Source: Pseudomonas sp. GM41(2012) (GTDB lineage: Bacteria > Pseudomonadota > Gammaproteobacteria > Pseudomonadales > Pseudomonadaceae). Taken from it: 64,000 bases of DNA. The position numbers were made by a program, and so were the translations under genes. Shown here piece by piece: positions 19,766 through 30,349 of the stretch (position 1 is the stretch's first letter; every line of letters starts with the position of its first letter). A model generated the notes under the pieces. That model was not told the DNA's origin. It saw nothing but the letters and a program-made list of their open reading frames with translations, and made no database searches. The DNA lies in NCBI RefSeq assembly GCF_000282315.2, contig NZ_AKJN02000006.1:2480001-2544000 (forward strand). The letters are read 5' to 3'.

Positions 19766-20667
19766 CAGTTGGGCGCGTCGAAAATGCCGGTCGACAAGTA
19801 ACGGTCGCCACGGTCGCAGATGATCGCGACGATCACCGCGTTTTCAACTTCTTTGGACAGGCGCAGCATCGCTGCCACCGCACCGCCCGAGGACACGCCG
19901 CAGAAGATGCCTTCTTCGCGGGCCAGACGACGGGTCACGTCTTCGGCTTCGCTTTGCGCCATGTCGACGATCCGGTCCACGCGCTCGGCCTGGTAGATCT
20001 TCGGCAGGTATTCCTGCGGCCAGCGACGGATGCCCGGAATCGCCGAGCCTTCCATCGGTTGCAGACCGATGATCTGCACGCTCTCGTTCTGCTCTTTCAA
20101 GTAGCGCGAGACGCCCATGATGGTACCGGTGGTGCCCATGGAGCTGACGAAATGGGTGATGGTGCCTTCGGTCTGACGCCAGATTTCCGGGCCGGTGGTG
20201 GTGTAGTGCGCTTCGGGGTTGTCCCCGTTGGCGAACTGATCCAGCACCTTGCCGCGGCCTTCGGCTTCCATTCGCTGGGCGAGGTCGCGGGCGCCTTCCA
20301 TGCCCTCTTCCTGGGTGACCAGGATCAGCTCGGCGCCATACGCCGTCATGGCGGCTTTACGCTCGGCGCTGGAGTTGTCCGGCATGATCAGGATCATCTT
20401 GTAACCCTTGATCGCGGCGGCCATCGCCAGGGCGATCCCGGTGTTACCCGAGGTCGCTTCGATCAACGTATCGCCGACGTGGATCTGCCCGCGCAATTCA
20501 GCGCGGGTGATCATCGACAGCGCCGGACGGTCCTTGACCGAACCCGCCGGGTTATTCCCTTCGAGCTTGAGCAAAAGGGTATTGCTGGTGGCGCCAGGCA
20601 GGCGCTGCAAACGGACCAGCGGAGTGTTGCCGACGCAATCGGCGATGGTTGGGTACTGCAAGGTCAT
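19765..20667 (-). CDS. cysM: Cysteine synthase B (O-acetylserine sulfhydrylase)
   Basis: 300 residues from ATG 20667. The PLP-binding Lys45 sits in '[13 protein letters not shown]', and '[20 protein letters not shown]' and '[15 protein letters not shown]' form the substrate and phosphate loops. Length and the [12 protein letters not shown] insert fit CysM (able to use thiosulfate) rather than CysK. It makes cysteine or S-sulfocysteine from O-acetylserine. The cysM-rlmD-relA-mazG order near gacS matches P. aeruginosa as I recall it. Confidence 0.95.
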   Translation of the reverse strand: MTLQYPTIADCVGNTPLVRLQRLPGATSNTLLLKLEGNNPAGSVKDRPALSMITRAELRGQIHVGDTLIEATSGNTGIALAMAAAIKGYKMILIMPDNSSAERKAAMTAYGAELILVTQEEGMEGARDLAQRMEAEGRGKVLDQFANGDNPEAHYTTTGPEIWRQTEGTITHFVSSMGTTGTIMGVSRYLKEQNESVQIIGLQPMEGSAIPGIRRWPQEYLPKIYQAERVDRIVDMAQSEAEDVTRRLAREEGIFCGVSSGGAVAAMLRLSKEVENAVIVAIICDRGDRYLSTGIFDAPN

Positions 20668-20801
20668 GGCGTATTCGCAATCCAGACTGCGGGGGCGCCT
20701 ATCATACCGGCAAACGTCGGCAGGCCATATCACGCAAAGTACGGTGCTTATGGTTTATGGGAATAAGGGGCTGGATCAGTACTCTTCGCCTTGCGCGAGA
20801 T

Positions 20802-21155
20802 TCAATGAAAAATGATCAGGTTGTGCGACCAGGACAATTGTCGCACCAGTGGTGCGACTTTCTCTTCAGCGTGATAAGTCTCATAGAACTGGCGCATGCG
20901 AAACAAGTTCGACCGGGTAAACCCGCGCAACCCCGGTTGAGTCTGAGCCAGATGCTCGGCCAACTGGCTGACCACAGAATCGCCCCATTCGGCTTTTTCC
21001 AGCTTGCGACTGATGTAAGCACCCACCTGCCAATACAGCTCGATCAACTGGGTATTCACCGCCTGCATGGCCTGCTGCTTGGCACTTTGAATCAGCGCAA
21101 GCACTTCATTGAAACGGTCGTCGGTTGTGCTGCCGGGGACACTGGATGCATTCAT
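20802..21155 (-). pseudogene. Truncated DUF1016 (YhcG-type PDDEXK nuclease) gene
   Basis: 117 residues that match only the N-terminal DUF1016 domain: 'AVNTQLIELYWQVGAYISRKL', 'WGDSVVSQLAEHLAQTQPGLRGFTRSNLFRMRQFYE' and 'LVRQLSWSHNLII', after which the frame ends in Phe-His-stop. Full members are about 340-375 residues, with the PDDEXK nuclease domain following 'SWSHN'. That whole domain is missing; the ~130 bp before cysM show no continuation I can recognise. It is either a decayed remnant or a stand-alone N-domain; remnant is more likely. Confidence 0.8.
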
Positions 21156-21271
21156 GCCGAACTCCTGAAGGACGAGGGAAAACGCGAGTCTATTCCGTCA
21201 AGTCAGGCTTAAGGTGTCGGCAATACCCTTTAGGAAAGGTCGTACAAAATAACGGGAACGCTCCGGCAAAA

Positions 21272-22768
21272 TCAGAATGGTGGTGTCAGTGACGACGCTA
21301 TCGCGAGCAGGCTCGCTCCCACAGGGTTAAGGGGTGATAACACCATTTGTGGCCGACACACCTCCACTGTGGGAGCGAGCCTGCTCGCGATAGCGTCGTC
21401 ACTGACACCAACGTCATCAGCCACCAACCGCATATTCAGCCGCAACCCGGTCTCAGTGTTCTCAGCCCAAAGCCGCCCGCCCTGACGCTGCACCGCATTC
21501 CTCGCAATGCTCAACCCCAACCCAAATCCACCATCCCCCGGCCGCGAGCCGTCAAGCCGGATGAACGGCGAGAAGATCCGCTCCAGATCTTCATCAGCCA
21601 CCCCGCCGCCCTCATCCTCCAGCCACACCTGCCAGAAGTCACCATCGCGCTGCCCACCCAGACGCACAACGCCACCCTGCGGTGAATGACGAATGGCATT
21701 GCGCAGGATGTTTTCCAGCGCCTGAGCCAACGTATTGAGATGGCCGCGCACCCAGCAGGAAGAATCCACCGCACACTGCAACTGGCTCGCCGGCCAGCCA
21801 CTTTCATAGCAGGCATTTTCCGTGAGCATTTCCCACAACGCCTGAACCTGGATCGATTCGTCGGGCAACCGAGTGCGCTCGGTGTCGAGCCAGGCCAGTT
21901 GCAGAGTGTCTTCGACCAGCCGCTGCATGCCATCGACCTCTCGGCCAATGCGCTCGCGCAATTGGGTCAACCCCTGCTCGCTTTCGCTGGCCACCCGCAG
22001 GCGACTCAGTGGCGTGCGCAATTCGTGGGACAGGTCGCGCAGCAGTTGTTGTTGCAGGGCCACCGTGCTTTGCAGGCGCTCGGACATGTGATCGAAGGCC
22101 CGGCCCAATTCACCCAGCTCATCCGGGCGATGGGTGATGCGGCTCGACAACCGCACGTTCAACTGGTCGGCACGCCAGGCATTGGCCTGTTCGCGCAGAC
22201 TGTTCAAAGGCACGACCAGCAACCGATACAGACCGACGCACAGCAGTAAGGTGAACAACCCGGGAATCACCCCGTTGGTGATCACCCGCCAGAACACCCG
22301 GTAACGGCCGGGCACGAAACGCTGGGGCAGTTCGATCACCAGACTGCCAGCGGACGGATCCTTGGGAAAAGGCACTCTCAACCACGGCAAACCTTTGGTA
22401 TGGCGACTCGTCGGCCAATCCAGACCGCGTAAAAAGGTCAGGCGCCGGGTTTCTTTTTCGGTCAGCGGGTAACTGCTCAATGACTGCAAATCGCCGCCAA
22501 TCACACCGACCCAGGTCGACTCGCGATGGCCGACGCTGTGCAACCAGGCATCGACGCCTGCACTCTGACGCTTATTCCATGCCTGCTCGGCCTCGGCGGC
22601 GTAGCGCATCAGCGTGCCCCGTGCCTCGTTGGACAGGAACAGGTTTTTCTGTTCCATGTAGCGCCCCCAGGACCAACTGAGCCAGATCATCAGCAGACAG
22701 AACGCCACCAACAAACACGCCAGTTTCCAGAACAGCGAATGCCTGCCCGGCAGGTCAGTCCACTTCAT
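21272..22768 (-). CDS. Sensor histidine kinase (PirS-like), C-terminus extended by a REP element
   Basis: 498 residues from ATG 22768. TM1 is at about 13-35 and TM2 at about 165-187, around a ~130-residue periplasmic domain; then HAMP, HisKA with His248 ('LRDLSHELRTPLSRLR') and an HATPase domain with 'NILRNAIRHS', 'EDEGGGVADEDLERIFSPF' and 'GFGLGLSIARN'. The catalytic part ends near 'LRLNMRLVADD'; the last ~46 codons read through a REP pair and are unlikely to be ancestral. It is paired with the regulator upstream. Placement beside gacS and cysM recalls PA0929-PA0930 (pirR-pirS), but no ferric-enterobactin receptor gene is present. Confidence 0.85.
   Translation of the reverse strand: MKWTDLPGRHSLFWKLACLLVAFCLLMIWLSWSWGRYMEQKNLFLSNEARGTLMRYAAEAEQAWNKRQSAGVDAWLHSVGHRESTWVGVIGGDLQSLSSYPLTEKETRRLTFLRGLDWPTSRHTKGLPWLRVPFPKDPSAGSLVIELPQRFVPGRYRVFWRVITNGVIPGLFTLLLCVGLYRLLVVPLNSLREQANAWRADQLNVRLSSRITHRPDELGELGRAFDHMSERLQSTVALQQQLLRDLSHELRTPLSRLRVASESEQGLTQLRERIGREVDGMQRLVEDTLQLAWLDTERTRLPDESIQVQALWEMLTENACYESGWPASQLQCAVDSSCWVRGHLNTLAQALENILRNAIRHSPQGGVVRLGGQRDGDFWQVWLEDEGGGVADEDLERIFSPFIRLDGSRPGDGGFGLGLSIARNAVQRQGGRLWAENTETGLRLNMRLVADDVGVSDDAIASRLAPTVEVCRPQMVLSPLNPVGASLLAIASSLTPPF
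21281..21410. repeat. REP-type inverted pair inside a coding end
   Basis: The arms at 21281-21324 and 21367-21410 are a perfect 44-bp inverted repeat containing the GAGCGAGCCTGCTCGCGATA core. The whole element lies inside the reading frame of the sensor kinase, whose stop is at 21272. Confidence 0.93.
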
Positions 22769-23477
22769 CGACAGCACTCAATACGTAACCCTTGCCCCAC
22801 ACCGTGCGCACTTCGCGCTCGAGGTAACCGACGGCCTTGAGCTTGCGGCGGATCTGGCTGATATGCATGTCGAGGCTGCGGTCATGGGGCGCGTAACCGC
22901 GCTGCAGCACATGCTGGTAAAGGAAGGCTTTGCTCAGGACTTCATCGCCATTGCGGTTCAGCGTTTCCAGCAATCGGTATTCGCTGCGGGTCAGGCCGGC
23001 AGCGTGTTCGCCATAAAAGACATCACAGCATTCATCGTCGAAACGCAGGCTGTCCGCCGAAGGCGCAATCGGTGCCGGCGCTGGCCGGCGGTCGAGCGCG
23101 ACCCGTCGCAGGATCGCTTCGATGCGCACCCGCAACTCGACCATGCTGAACGGTTTGGGCAGGTAATCATCGGCGCCCAGGCGAAAACCACTGATGCGAT
23201 CCGCCTCGGCACCGAGCGCCGACATCAGCACCACCGGAGTGGAATGGCTCTGGCGCAATTGCGTCAGTACATTCAGCCCGTCCAGGCCCGGCAGCAGAAT
23301 ATCCATCAGCACCACATCGAAGGCTTGCTGGCGGGCGATGGTCAAACCTTCCAGACCGTTCTGGCACCACGTCACCTGAAAGCCGCAACGTCCCAGGTGT
23401 TCATGAACATAAGCACCGAGTACGAGGTCGTCTTCTATAGACAGGATACGAGGGTGTCCAGCAGTGATGGGAGTCAT
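22755..23477 (-). CDS. OmpR-family response regulator (PirR-like)
   Basis: 240 residues from ATG 23477. Receiver domain with the acidic pair 'ILSIEDDLVLG', phospho-Asp in 'DVVLMDILLPGLDG' and Lys in 'DDYLPKPFS', then a winged-helix domain ending 'EREVRTVWGKGYVLS'. It overlaps the kinase start by about 14 bp, so the pair is coupled. The promoter must lie in the 23478-23691 spacer shared with the divergent gacS. Target genes are unknown. Confidence 0.93.
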   Translation of the reverse strand: MTPITAGHPRILSIEDDLVLGAYVHEHLGRCGFQVTWCQNGLEGLTIARQQAFDVVLMDILLPGLDGLNVLTQLRQSHSTPVVLMSALGAEADRISGFRLGADDYLPKPFSMVELRVRIEAILRRVALDRRPAPAPIAPSADSLRFDDECCDVFYGEHAAGLTRSEYRLLETLNRNGDEVLSKAFLYQHVLQRGYAPHDRSLDMHISQIRRKLKAVGYLEREVRTVWGKGYVLSAVDEVD

Positions 23478-23691
23478 GAGTATCTGCAAATAATTCTCAG
23501 TTGTGGATTATTCAAGATTGCCTCGCTGCGGGCAACACAAGGTTTGCCCGTGAGGTAAAAGTGGCGATCCAGCCGACGAATGCCGACATCAATTTTACGA
23601 AGATTGCCCGCCTGCAAATCGCTACACTGCGCAGGTGGCGCGTGCTGGACGTACGTGCAGGTCATTAAATCGCTGGATGCAGGAGAGATGC

Positions 23692-26445
23692 GTGCTCAAG
23701 AAACTGGGAATTAAAGGCCGCGTGCTATTGCTGACCCTGTTGCCGACCAGCCTGATGGCCTTGGTTCTGGGCGGCTATTTCACCTGGATGCAGCAATCCG
23801 ACCTGCAAACCCAGCTCATGCAGCGTGGCGAGATGATCGCCGAACAACTGGCGCCTCTGGTGGCCCCGGCCATGGGCCACAAAAACACCGAGCTGTTGGA
23901 ACGCATTGCCACCCAATCCCTCGAACAACCGGACGTGCGCGCCGTATCGTTCCTCGCCCCCGACCGTTCCCTGTTGGCCCATGCCGGCCCGACCATGCTC
24001 AATCAGGCGCCGATCGGCAACAGTTCGCAGATGCTGCGCCGCAGCGGCAATGACGCGACGCGTTACTTGCTGCCGGTGTTCGGCAAGCACCGCAATCTGG
24101 CCGGCGACTTGATTCCCGACGAAGCCGATCGCCTGTTGGGCTGGGTCGAACTTGAACTGTCCCACAACGGCATGCTGCTGCGCGGTTACCGCAGCCTGTT
24201 CGCCAGCCTGTTGCTGATCGGCGCCGGCCTGGCCGGTGCGGCGTTGCTGGCGTTGCGCATGGGCCGGAGCATCAATCGGCCGCTGAGCCAGATCAAGCAA
24301 GCGGTGGCGCAACTCAAGGACGGTCATCTGGAAACCCGACTGCCGCCCCTCGGCAGCCAGGAGCTGGACACACTGGCGTCCGGCATCAACCGTATGGCCG
24401 GCACCCTGCAGAACGCGCAGGAAGAATTGCAGCACAGCATCGACCAGGCCACCGAAGACGTGCGCCAGAACCTGGAAACCATCGAGATCCAGAACATCGA
24501 ACTGGACCTGGCGCGCAAGGAAGCCCTTGAAGCCAGCCGGATCAAATCCGAGTTCCTGGCCAACATGAGCCATGAAATCCGCACGCCGCTCAACGGCATT
24601 CTTGGCTTCACGCACCTGCTGCAAAAAAGCGAGCTGACCCCGCGCCAGCTCGACTATCTGGGCACCATCGAAAAGTCCGCCGACAGCCTGCTGGGGATCA
24701 TCAACGAGATTCTCGACTTCTCGAAAATCGAGGCCGGCAAACTGGTGCTCGACAATATTCCGTTCAACTTGCGCGACCTGCTCCAGGACACGCTGACCAT
24801 CCTCGCCCCGGCCGCCCATGCCAAGCAACTGGAGCTGGTGAGCCTGGTTTATCGCGATACGCCGCTGTCGCTGGTGGGTGATCCGCTGCGGCTCAAGCAG
24901 ATCCTCACCAACCTGGTCAGCAATGCGATCAAGTTCACCCGCGAAGGCACCATCGTCGCCCGCGCCATGCTCGAGGAAGAGCACGAAGACAGCGTGCAAC
25001 TGCGCATCAGCATTCAGGACACCGGCATCGGACTGTCGAACCAGGACGTGCGCGCTTTGTTCCAGGCCTTCAGCCAGGCCGACAACTCCCTGTCCCGGCA
25101 ACCGGGCGGCACCGGTTTGGGGCTGGTGATTTCCAAACGATTGATCGAACAGATGGGCGGCGAGATCGGTGTCGACAGTACGCCCGGCGAAGGCTCGGAA
25201 TTCTGGATCAGCCTGAGCCTGCCCAAAACCCGCGACGACGCCGAAGACCTGCCCGGTCCGCCGTTGCTCGGGCGTCGGGTGGCCGTGCTGGAAAACCACG
25301 AACTGGCCCGTCAGGCGTTGCAGCATCAACTGGAAGACTGTGGCCTCGAAGTCACTCCGTTCAATACGCTGGAAAGCCTGACCAATGGCGTGACCGGCGC
25401 GCATCAGACCGATCAGGCGATCGACCTGGCGGTGCTCGGCATCACCAGCAACGACATGCCGCCAGAGCGCCTCAACCAGCACATCTGGGACCTCGAACAC
25501 CTGGGCTGCAAGGTGCTGGTGTTGTGCCCGACCACCGAACAGACGCTGTTCCACCTCTCGGTGCCCAACCCGCACAGCCAGCTCCAGGCCAAACCGGCCT
25601 GCACCCGTAAGCTGCGGCGGGCCTTGTCCGACCTGGTCAACCCGCGCCAGCACCGCAGCGAACCCGGCGAACCGGTGTCCAGCCGCGCGCCAAAGGTGCT
25701 GTGTGTCGACGACAACCCGGCCAACTTGCTGCTGGTGCAAACCCTGCTCGAGGACATGGGCGCCAAAGTCCTCGCGGTGGAAAGCGGCTACGCGGCGGTC
25801 AAGGCGGTGCAGACCGAAACCTTCGACCTGGTACTGATGGACGTTCAGATGCCCGGCATGGACGGGCGGCAAAGCACTGAAGCGATTCGCCAGTGGGAAA
25901 GTGAACGGCATTGCACGCCGCTGCCGATCGTTGCGCTCACCGCTCACGCCATGGCCAACGAGAAACGCGCGCTGCTGCAAAGCGGCATGGACGATTACCT
26001 GACCAAACCGATCAGCGAACGGCAACTGGCTCAAGTAGTGCTGAAGTGGACCGGCCTGGCGCTGCGCAATCATGGGCCGGAGCGCTCCAGCGATAGCCAC
26101 GGTGGCGGTCATGAGTTGCAGGTGCTCGATCACGAAGAAGGTTTGCGCCTGGCTGCCGGCAAGGCTGATCTGGCAGCGGACATGCTGGCAATGCTGCTGG
26201 CGTCGCTGGAAGCCGATCGGGAAGCGATTCGCTTCGCCCGGGAAAACAACGACCACAACGCCCTGATCGAGCGTGTCCATCGCCTCCACGGCGCGACCCG
26301 TTATTGCGGCGTCCCGCAACTGCGCGCCGCCTGCCAGCGCAGCGAAACCCTGCTCAAGCAACAGGACCCCAAAGCCCCCAGCGCACTGGAAGACCTCGAC
26401 CGGGCCATCAATCGCCTGGCCGCTCATGCCCGTATAAATGCTTGA
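23692..26445 (+). CDS. gacS: Hybrid sensor kinase GacS
   Basis: 917 residues from GTG 23692, preceded by AGGAG; the start [20 protein letters not shown] is the known GacS opening. TM1 lies at about 10-30 and TM2 at about 170-190, then HAMP, HisKA with His294 ('[12 protein letters not shown]'), HATPase ('NLVSNAIKF', 'DTGIGLS', 'GGTGLGL'), a receiver with Asp717 ('[12 protein letters not shown]') and an Hpt domain with His863 ('[14 protein letters not shown]'). All three phosphorelay residues are intact. GacS drives GacA and the Rsm small RNAs controlling secondary metabolism, exoenzymes and biofilm. gacA is not in the window. Confidence 0.98.
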   Translation: MLKKLGIKGRVLLLTLLPTSLMALVLGGYFTWMQQSDLQTQLMQRGEMIAEQLAPLVAPAMGHKNTELLERIATQSLEQPDVRAVSFLAPDRSLLAHAGPTMLNQAPIGNSSQMLRRSGNDATRYLLPVFGKHRNLAGDLIPDEADRLLGWVELELSHNGMLLRGYRSLFASLLLIGAGLAGAALLALRMGRSINRPLSQIKQAVAQLKDGHLETRLPPLGSQELDTLASGINRMAGTLQNAQEELQHSIDQATEDVRQNLETIEIQNIELDLARKEALEASRIKSEFLANMSHEIRTPLNGILGFTHLLQKSELTPRQLDYLGTIEKSADSLLGIINEILDFSKIEAGKLVLDNIPFNLRDLLQDTLTILAPAAHAKQLELVSLVYRDTPLSLVGDPLRLKQILTNLVSNAIKFTREGTIVARAMLEEEHEDSVQLRISIQDTGIGLSNQDVRALFQAFSQADNSLSRQPGGTGLGLVISKRLIEQMGGEIGVDSTPGEGSEFWISLSLPKTRDDAEDLPGPPLLGRRVAVLENHELARQALQHQLEDCGLEVTPFNTLESLTNGVTGAHQTDQAIDLAVLGITSNDMPPERLNQHIWDLEHLGCKVLVLCPTTEQTLFHLSVPNPHSQLQAKPACTRKLRRALSDLVNPRQHRSEPGEPVSSRAPKVLCVDDNPANLLLVQTLLEDMGAKVLAVESGYAAVKAVQTETFDLVLMDVQMPGMDGRQSTEAIRQWESERHCTPLPIVALTAHAMANEKRALLQSGMDDYLTKPISERQLAQVVLKWTGLALRNHGPERSSDSHGGGHELQVLDHEEGLRLAAGKADLAADMLAMLLASLEADREAIRFARENNDHNALIERVHRLHGATRYCGVPQLRAACQRSETLLKQQDPKAPSALEDLDRAINRLAAHARINA

Positions 26446-26519
26446 TGTAGCGCAATGGCGCCGAAACCATAGCCGCTAAACTCATGACCTTGTAGCCGCT
26501 TCCGAAGGCTGCCCCCTCC

Positions 26520-26638
26520 CCTGTAGGAGCTGTCGAGCCTTGGCGAGGCTGCGATCTCATTAAACGTTGCCACGCAAGCGTGGCAAACAAAGCAAGATCA
26601 AAAGATCGCAGCCTCGCCAAGGCTCGACAGCTCCTACA
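26520..26638. repeat. REP-type inverted pair
   Basis: Facing arms of GTAGGAGCTGTCGAGCCTTG extending into GGCGAGGCTGCGATCT, separated by ~45 bp with an inner short inverted repeat (GTTGCCACGCAAGCGTGGCA). Same family as 49168-49263. It fills the gacS-ldhA spacer. Confidence 0.9.
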
Positions 26639-26670
26639 TATAGCGTGATCGAGTTTTGCAGGAGGACCGC

Positions 26671-27663
26671 ATGCGTACGATTCTTTTCAGCAGCCAGACC
26701 TACGACCGCGACAGTTTTCTCAGTGCCGAGCTACCGGCTGGCATTGAACTGCACTTTCAATCGGCGCGACTGAGCCTTGATACGGTGGCGCTGGCGGAGC
26801 ATCACGAAGTGGTCTGCGCCTTTATCAATGATGACCTCAGCGCGCCGGTGCTCGAACGCCTGGCCGCGGGCGGCACACGCCTGATCGCCCTGCGCTCGGC
26901 CGGTTACAACCATGTCGATCTGGCAGTGGCAAAGCGTCTGGGGCTGGCGATTGTGCGCGTCCCGGCCTACTCGCCCCACGCGGTGGCGGAACATGCGGTG
27001 GCGCTGATCCTGGCGCTCAACCGGCGCCTGCACCGCGCCTACAACCGCACGCGCGAAGGGGATTTCAGCCTGCACGGGCTGACCGGCTTCGACCTCGTGG
27101 GCAAGACCGTTGGCGTGGTCGGCACCGGGCAGATCGGCGCGACCTTCGCGAAAATCATGAACGGCTTTGGCTGCCAATTGCTGGCGTATGACCCCTTCCC
27201 CAACCCGCAAGTCGAAGCCCTCGGCGCCCGTTACCTGAGCCTGCCGGAACTGCTGGCCGAGTCGCAAATCATCAGCCTGCACTGCCCGCTCAACGAACAA
27301 AGCAAACACTTGATCAATCGCGAGTCACTGGCGCACATGCAAGCGGGTGCGATGCTGATCAACACCGGCCGCGGTGGTCTGGTGGACACACCGGCGCTGA
27401 TCGACGCGTTGAAGGACGGTCAACTGGGTTATCTGGGGCTGGATGTGTATGAAGAGGAAGCACAGCTGTTCTTCGAGGACCGTTCCGACCTGCCGCTGCA
27501 GGACGATGTGCTGGCGCGGCTGCTGACCTTTCCGAACGTGATCGTCACCGCTCACCAGGCCTTCCTGACCCGCGAAGCCCTGGGCGCGATTGCCGCGACC
27601 ACCCTGCAGAACATCGCCGCCTGGGCGGCGGGTGCGCCTGCGAATCTGGTAAAGGGTGACTGA
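26671..27663 (+). CDS. ldhA: 2-hydroxyacid dehydrogenase (D-lactate dehydrogenase, LdhA-like)
   Basis: 330 residues from ATG 26671 (GGAGG upstream). The NAD motif is 'VGKTVGVVGTGQIGATFAKIMNGFG', with catalytic Arg in 'LINTGRGGLVDTPALIDAL', Glu in 'GLDVYEEEAQLFFEDRSDLPLQDD' and His in 'VIVTAHQAFLTREA'. That 'EEEAQLFFED' stretch is typical of fermentative D-LDH. It interconverts pyruvate and D-lactate with NADH. Its position right after gacS is the same as in P. aeruginosa as I recall it. Confidence 0.92.
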   Translation: MRTILFSSQTYDRDSFLSAELPAGIELHFQSARLSLDTVALAEHHEVVCAFINDDLSAPVLERLAAGGTRLIALRSAGYNHVDLAVAKRLGLAIVRVPAYSPHAVAEHAVALILALNRRLHRAYNRTREGDFSLHGLTGFDLVGKTVGVVGTGQIGATFAKIMNGFGCQLLAYDPFPNPQVEALGARYLSLPELLAESQIISLHCPLNEQSKHLINRESLAHMQAGAMLINTGRGGLVDTPALIDALKDGQLGYLGLDVYEEEAQLFFEDRSDLPLQDDVLARLLTFPNVIVTAHQAFLTREALGAIAATTLQNIAAWAAGAPANLVKGD

Positions 27664-27740
27664 ACCAGATCGAAGGTCATACGCCCGCGCGATGCTGCGC
27701 TGATGTCCGTGCTAGCATGCCGCGCATATTTGGAGGACCC

Positions 27741-28175
27741 ATGGTCGAACACGATTTCCGCTATAGCCTGATGAACCCGCAACACACCCTCACCGAATGC
27801 CGCGCCCTTGTGCCGGGGCGTTATCAAGTCACCGGCAACGGCGGCTCGATTCGTAACAACGACGTGCTGGTAGTGACCCTTAAAGGCGCCAAGGACTTGT
27901 CCATGCGCCTGACCGTCGAAACGGTTCGCCACTTGATCAATCCGCCTGGCCAATGGGTCGCGGTAGCCAGTGGTCCGGTGTTCGGTGAACTGGCGATCCA
28001 CACCTGGAAAGTCAACTGCGACAGCTGCGCCAAAGAGCTGAACTTTGAGTTCGCGGTCGACGCCAAGCTGGGCAACAAGGCTGAAAAGCCTGCTGCCACC
28101 GCGCGGATTGCCGAGCTGGGCTGGACCACCGTTGGCGAGAAGCACCTGTGCCCGAAATGCCAGGAGCCCGCGTGA
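27741..28175 (+). CDS. Hypothetical protein with two CxxC pairs
   Basis: 144 residues from ATG 27741 (GGAGGA upstream). Mostly beta-strand in character, with Cys93-x2-Cys96 ('NCDSCAKELNF') and Cys137-x2-Cys140 ('LCPKCQEPA') forming a probable zinc-ribbon-like site near the C-terminus. No signal peptide or membrane segment. I do not recognise a named family. Its last base overlaps the next ATG, so it is coupled to the META lipoprotein. Confidence 0.82.
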   Translation: MVEHDFRYSLMNPQHTLTECRALVPGRYQVTGNGGSIRNNDVLVVTLKGAKDLSMRLTVETVRHLINPPGQWVAVASGPVFGELAIHTWKVNCDSCAKELNFEFAVDAKLGNKAEKPAATARIAELGWTTVGEKHLCPKCQEPA

Positions 28176-28579
28176 TGAAACGCCTCGCTCTGACCACTAT
28201 GGTTGGCGCCAGCCTGCTGGGCTGCGCCGCCGAGCCGGTGCAATTGCAACACAACCGCAGCTACATTCTGGAGTGGATTGGCGAACGTCCGTTGATGGAT
28301 TACAGCCACCTGACCGTCACCCTCGGTGAAGACGGTCGGGCCTACGGCAACGGCGGCTGCAACCACTGGTTCGCGCCGTACACCCTGGAAGGCGACAAGT
28401 TGAGCTTCGGCAAGGTTGGCAGCACCCGCAAACTGTGTGCGCCGGCGCTGATGGAGCAGGAAAAACGTTTCCTCCAGGCGTTGGAAAACGTTCAGCGCTG
28501 GGACGTCTCGCCGATCGACCAGATGCGTTTCTGGCCGGCAGAAGGCAAGCCGTTGCGTTGGTGGCTTGAAGAGGGTTGA
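28175..28579 (+). CDS. META-domain lipoprotein (HslJ-like)
   Basis: 134 residues. Lipoprotein signal with lipobox 'LLGCAAEP' (Cys17), then one META domain: 'LTVTLGEDGRAYGNGGCNHWFAPYTLEGDKLSFGKVGSTRKLC' with the Gly-x-Gly-Gly-Cys-Asn core and the partner Cys. META proteins such as HslJ are outer-membrane-facing lipoproteins linked to stress or novobiocin resistance; the role here is unknown. Confidence 0.9.
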   Translation: MKRLALTTMVGASLLGCAAEPVQLQHNRSYILEWIGERPLMDYSHLTVTLGEDGRAYGNGGCNHWFAPYTLEGDKLSFGKVGSTRKLCAPALMEQEKRFLQALENVQRWDVSPIDQMRFWPAEGKPLRWWLEEG

Positions 28580-28612
28580 TTGGCTGTTCAAATGTGTTTC
28601 GTCAGTTCGATC

Positions 28613-28776
28613 CACCCCTCACCCTAACCCTCTCCCCAGGGGGTAGAGGGGACTAACCGAGTTGTTCTTTCCAGTTACATCGACCTGAACGTCCGAGTCG
28701 AACTCCGGCTTTGAAAAGCCCCCGATCTGCTCCCTTTCCCCTCTCCCCCGTGGGGAGAGGGCTGGGGTGAGGGGCT
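28613..28776. repeat. MITE-like ~164-bp element, copy B (inverted relative to copy A at 2321)
   Basis: Non-coding block between the META lipoprotein and the thioredoxin lipoprotein, which are convergent. The ends CCCCTCACCCTAACCCTCTC and GAGAGGGCTGGGGTGAGGGG form imperfect terminal inverted repeats (two mismatches over 23 bp). Its full length matches the reverse complement of 2321-2482. Confidence 0.87.
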
Positions 28777-28819
28777 GGATCTAAAGATCAACACAGCATT
28801 CAGATCCCTCTCCCCACCT

Positions 28820-29287
28820 TCAATTCTTCGCCTGCAACGCCTCAAGCTTCGCCATCACCCCCGCCGCCGTCTGCTCGCCCATCAACTGTTCCCGTACCTT
28901 GCCCCTGTTATCGATGATGTAAGTCACCGGCAACGCCTCACTGCGCGGCAACTCGAAAAGATCGGCCGGATCAGAAGCCAGCACGGTGAACTTGATGCCC
29001 AGTTTTTCACTGGCGCTTTTCAGCTCTTCACCCTGCACATTGTCGAAGTTGACCCCGAACACACCAATCTTCCTGGCCTTGAGCTGATCGGCCAGGGTGT
29101 TCAATTCCGGGATCTCGGTCCGGCACGGCCCGCACCATTCAGCCCAGTAATTGAGCACCAGCCATTGTTTGTCCAGACGTTCGGCGGCGACTTTCTGGCC
29201 GCTCTGGTCGATGCCATAGTCGTTACCACAGCCCCCCAGCAATAACGCACCGATGATCGCCAATGCTGCTGCCAGTCGCCTAGTCAT
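28820..29287 (-). CDS. TlpA-like thioredoxin-fold lipoprotein
   Basis: 155 residues from ATG 29287. Lipobox 'LLLGGCGND' (Cys20) then a thioredoxin fold with active site Cys52-Gly-Pro-Cys55 ('YWAEWCGPCRTEIPELN') and cis-Pro in 'EALPVTYIID'. It is a membrane-anchored periplasmic disulfide reductase of the TlpA/ResA kind. No cytochrome c maturation genes are close by, so its partner is unknown. Confidence 0.92.
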   Translation of the reverse strand: MTRRLAAALAIIGALLLGGCGNDYGIDQSGQKVAAERLDKQWLVLNYWAEWCGPCRTEIPELNTLADQLKARKIGVFGVNFDNVQGEELKSASEKLGIKFTVLASDPADLFELPRSEALPVTYIIDNRGKVREQLMGEQTAAGVMAKLEALQAKN

Positions 29288-29401
29288 GTCGTATTCCTTG
29301 TTCAAAATTGAATGCGCCTGCGACCCATCGCCTCCCAAGGTTCTGGATTACGCGCGGCACAGTTAGAATAGCCGTCACCTTACGCAAGATGCGAACCGCA
29401 C

Positions 29402-30348
<947 letters not shown>

Positions 30349-30349
30349 C

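Noticed and set aside
23725..26427. A 900-codon open frame opposite gacS
   Set aside because: Same effect: low-complexity Gln/Arg/Ala-rich translation with no domain; gacS on the plus strand is complete with all phosphorelay residues.
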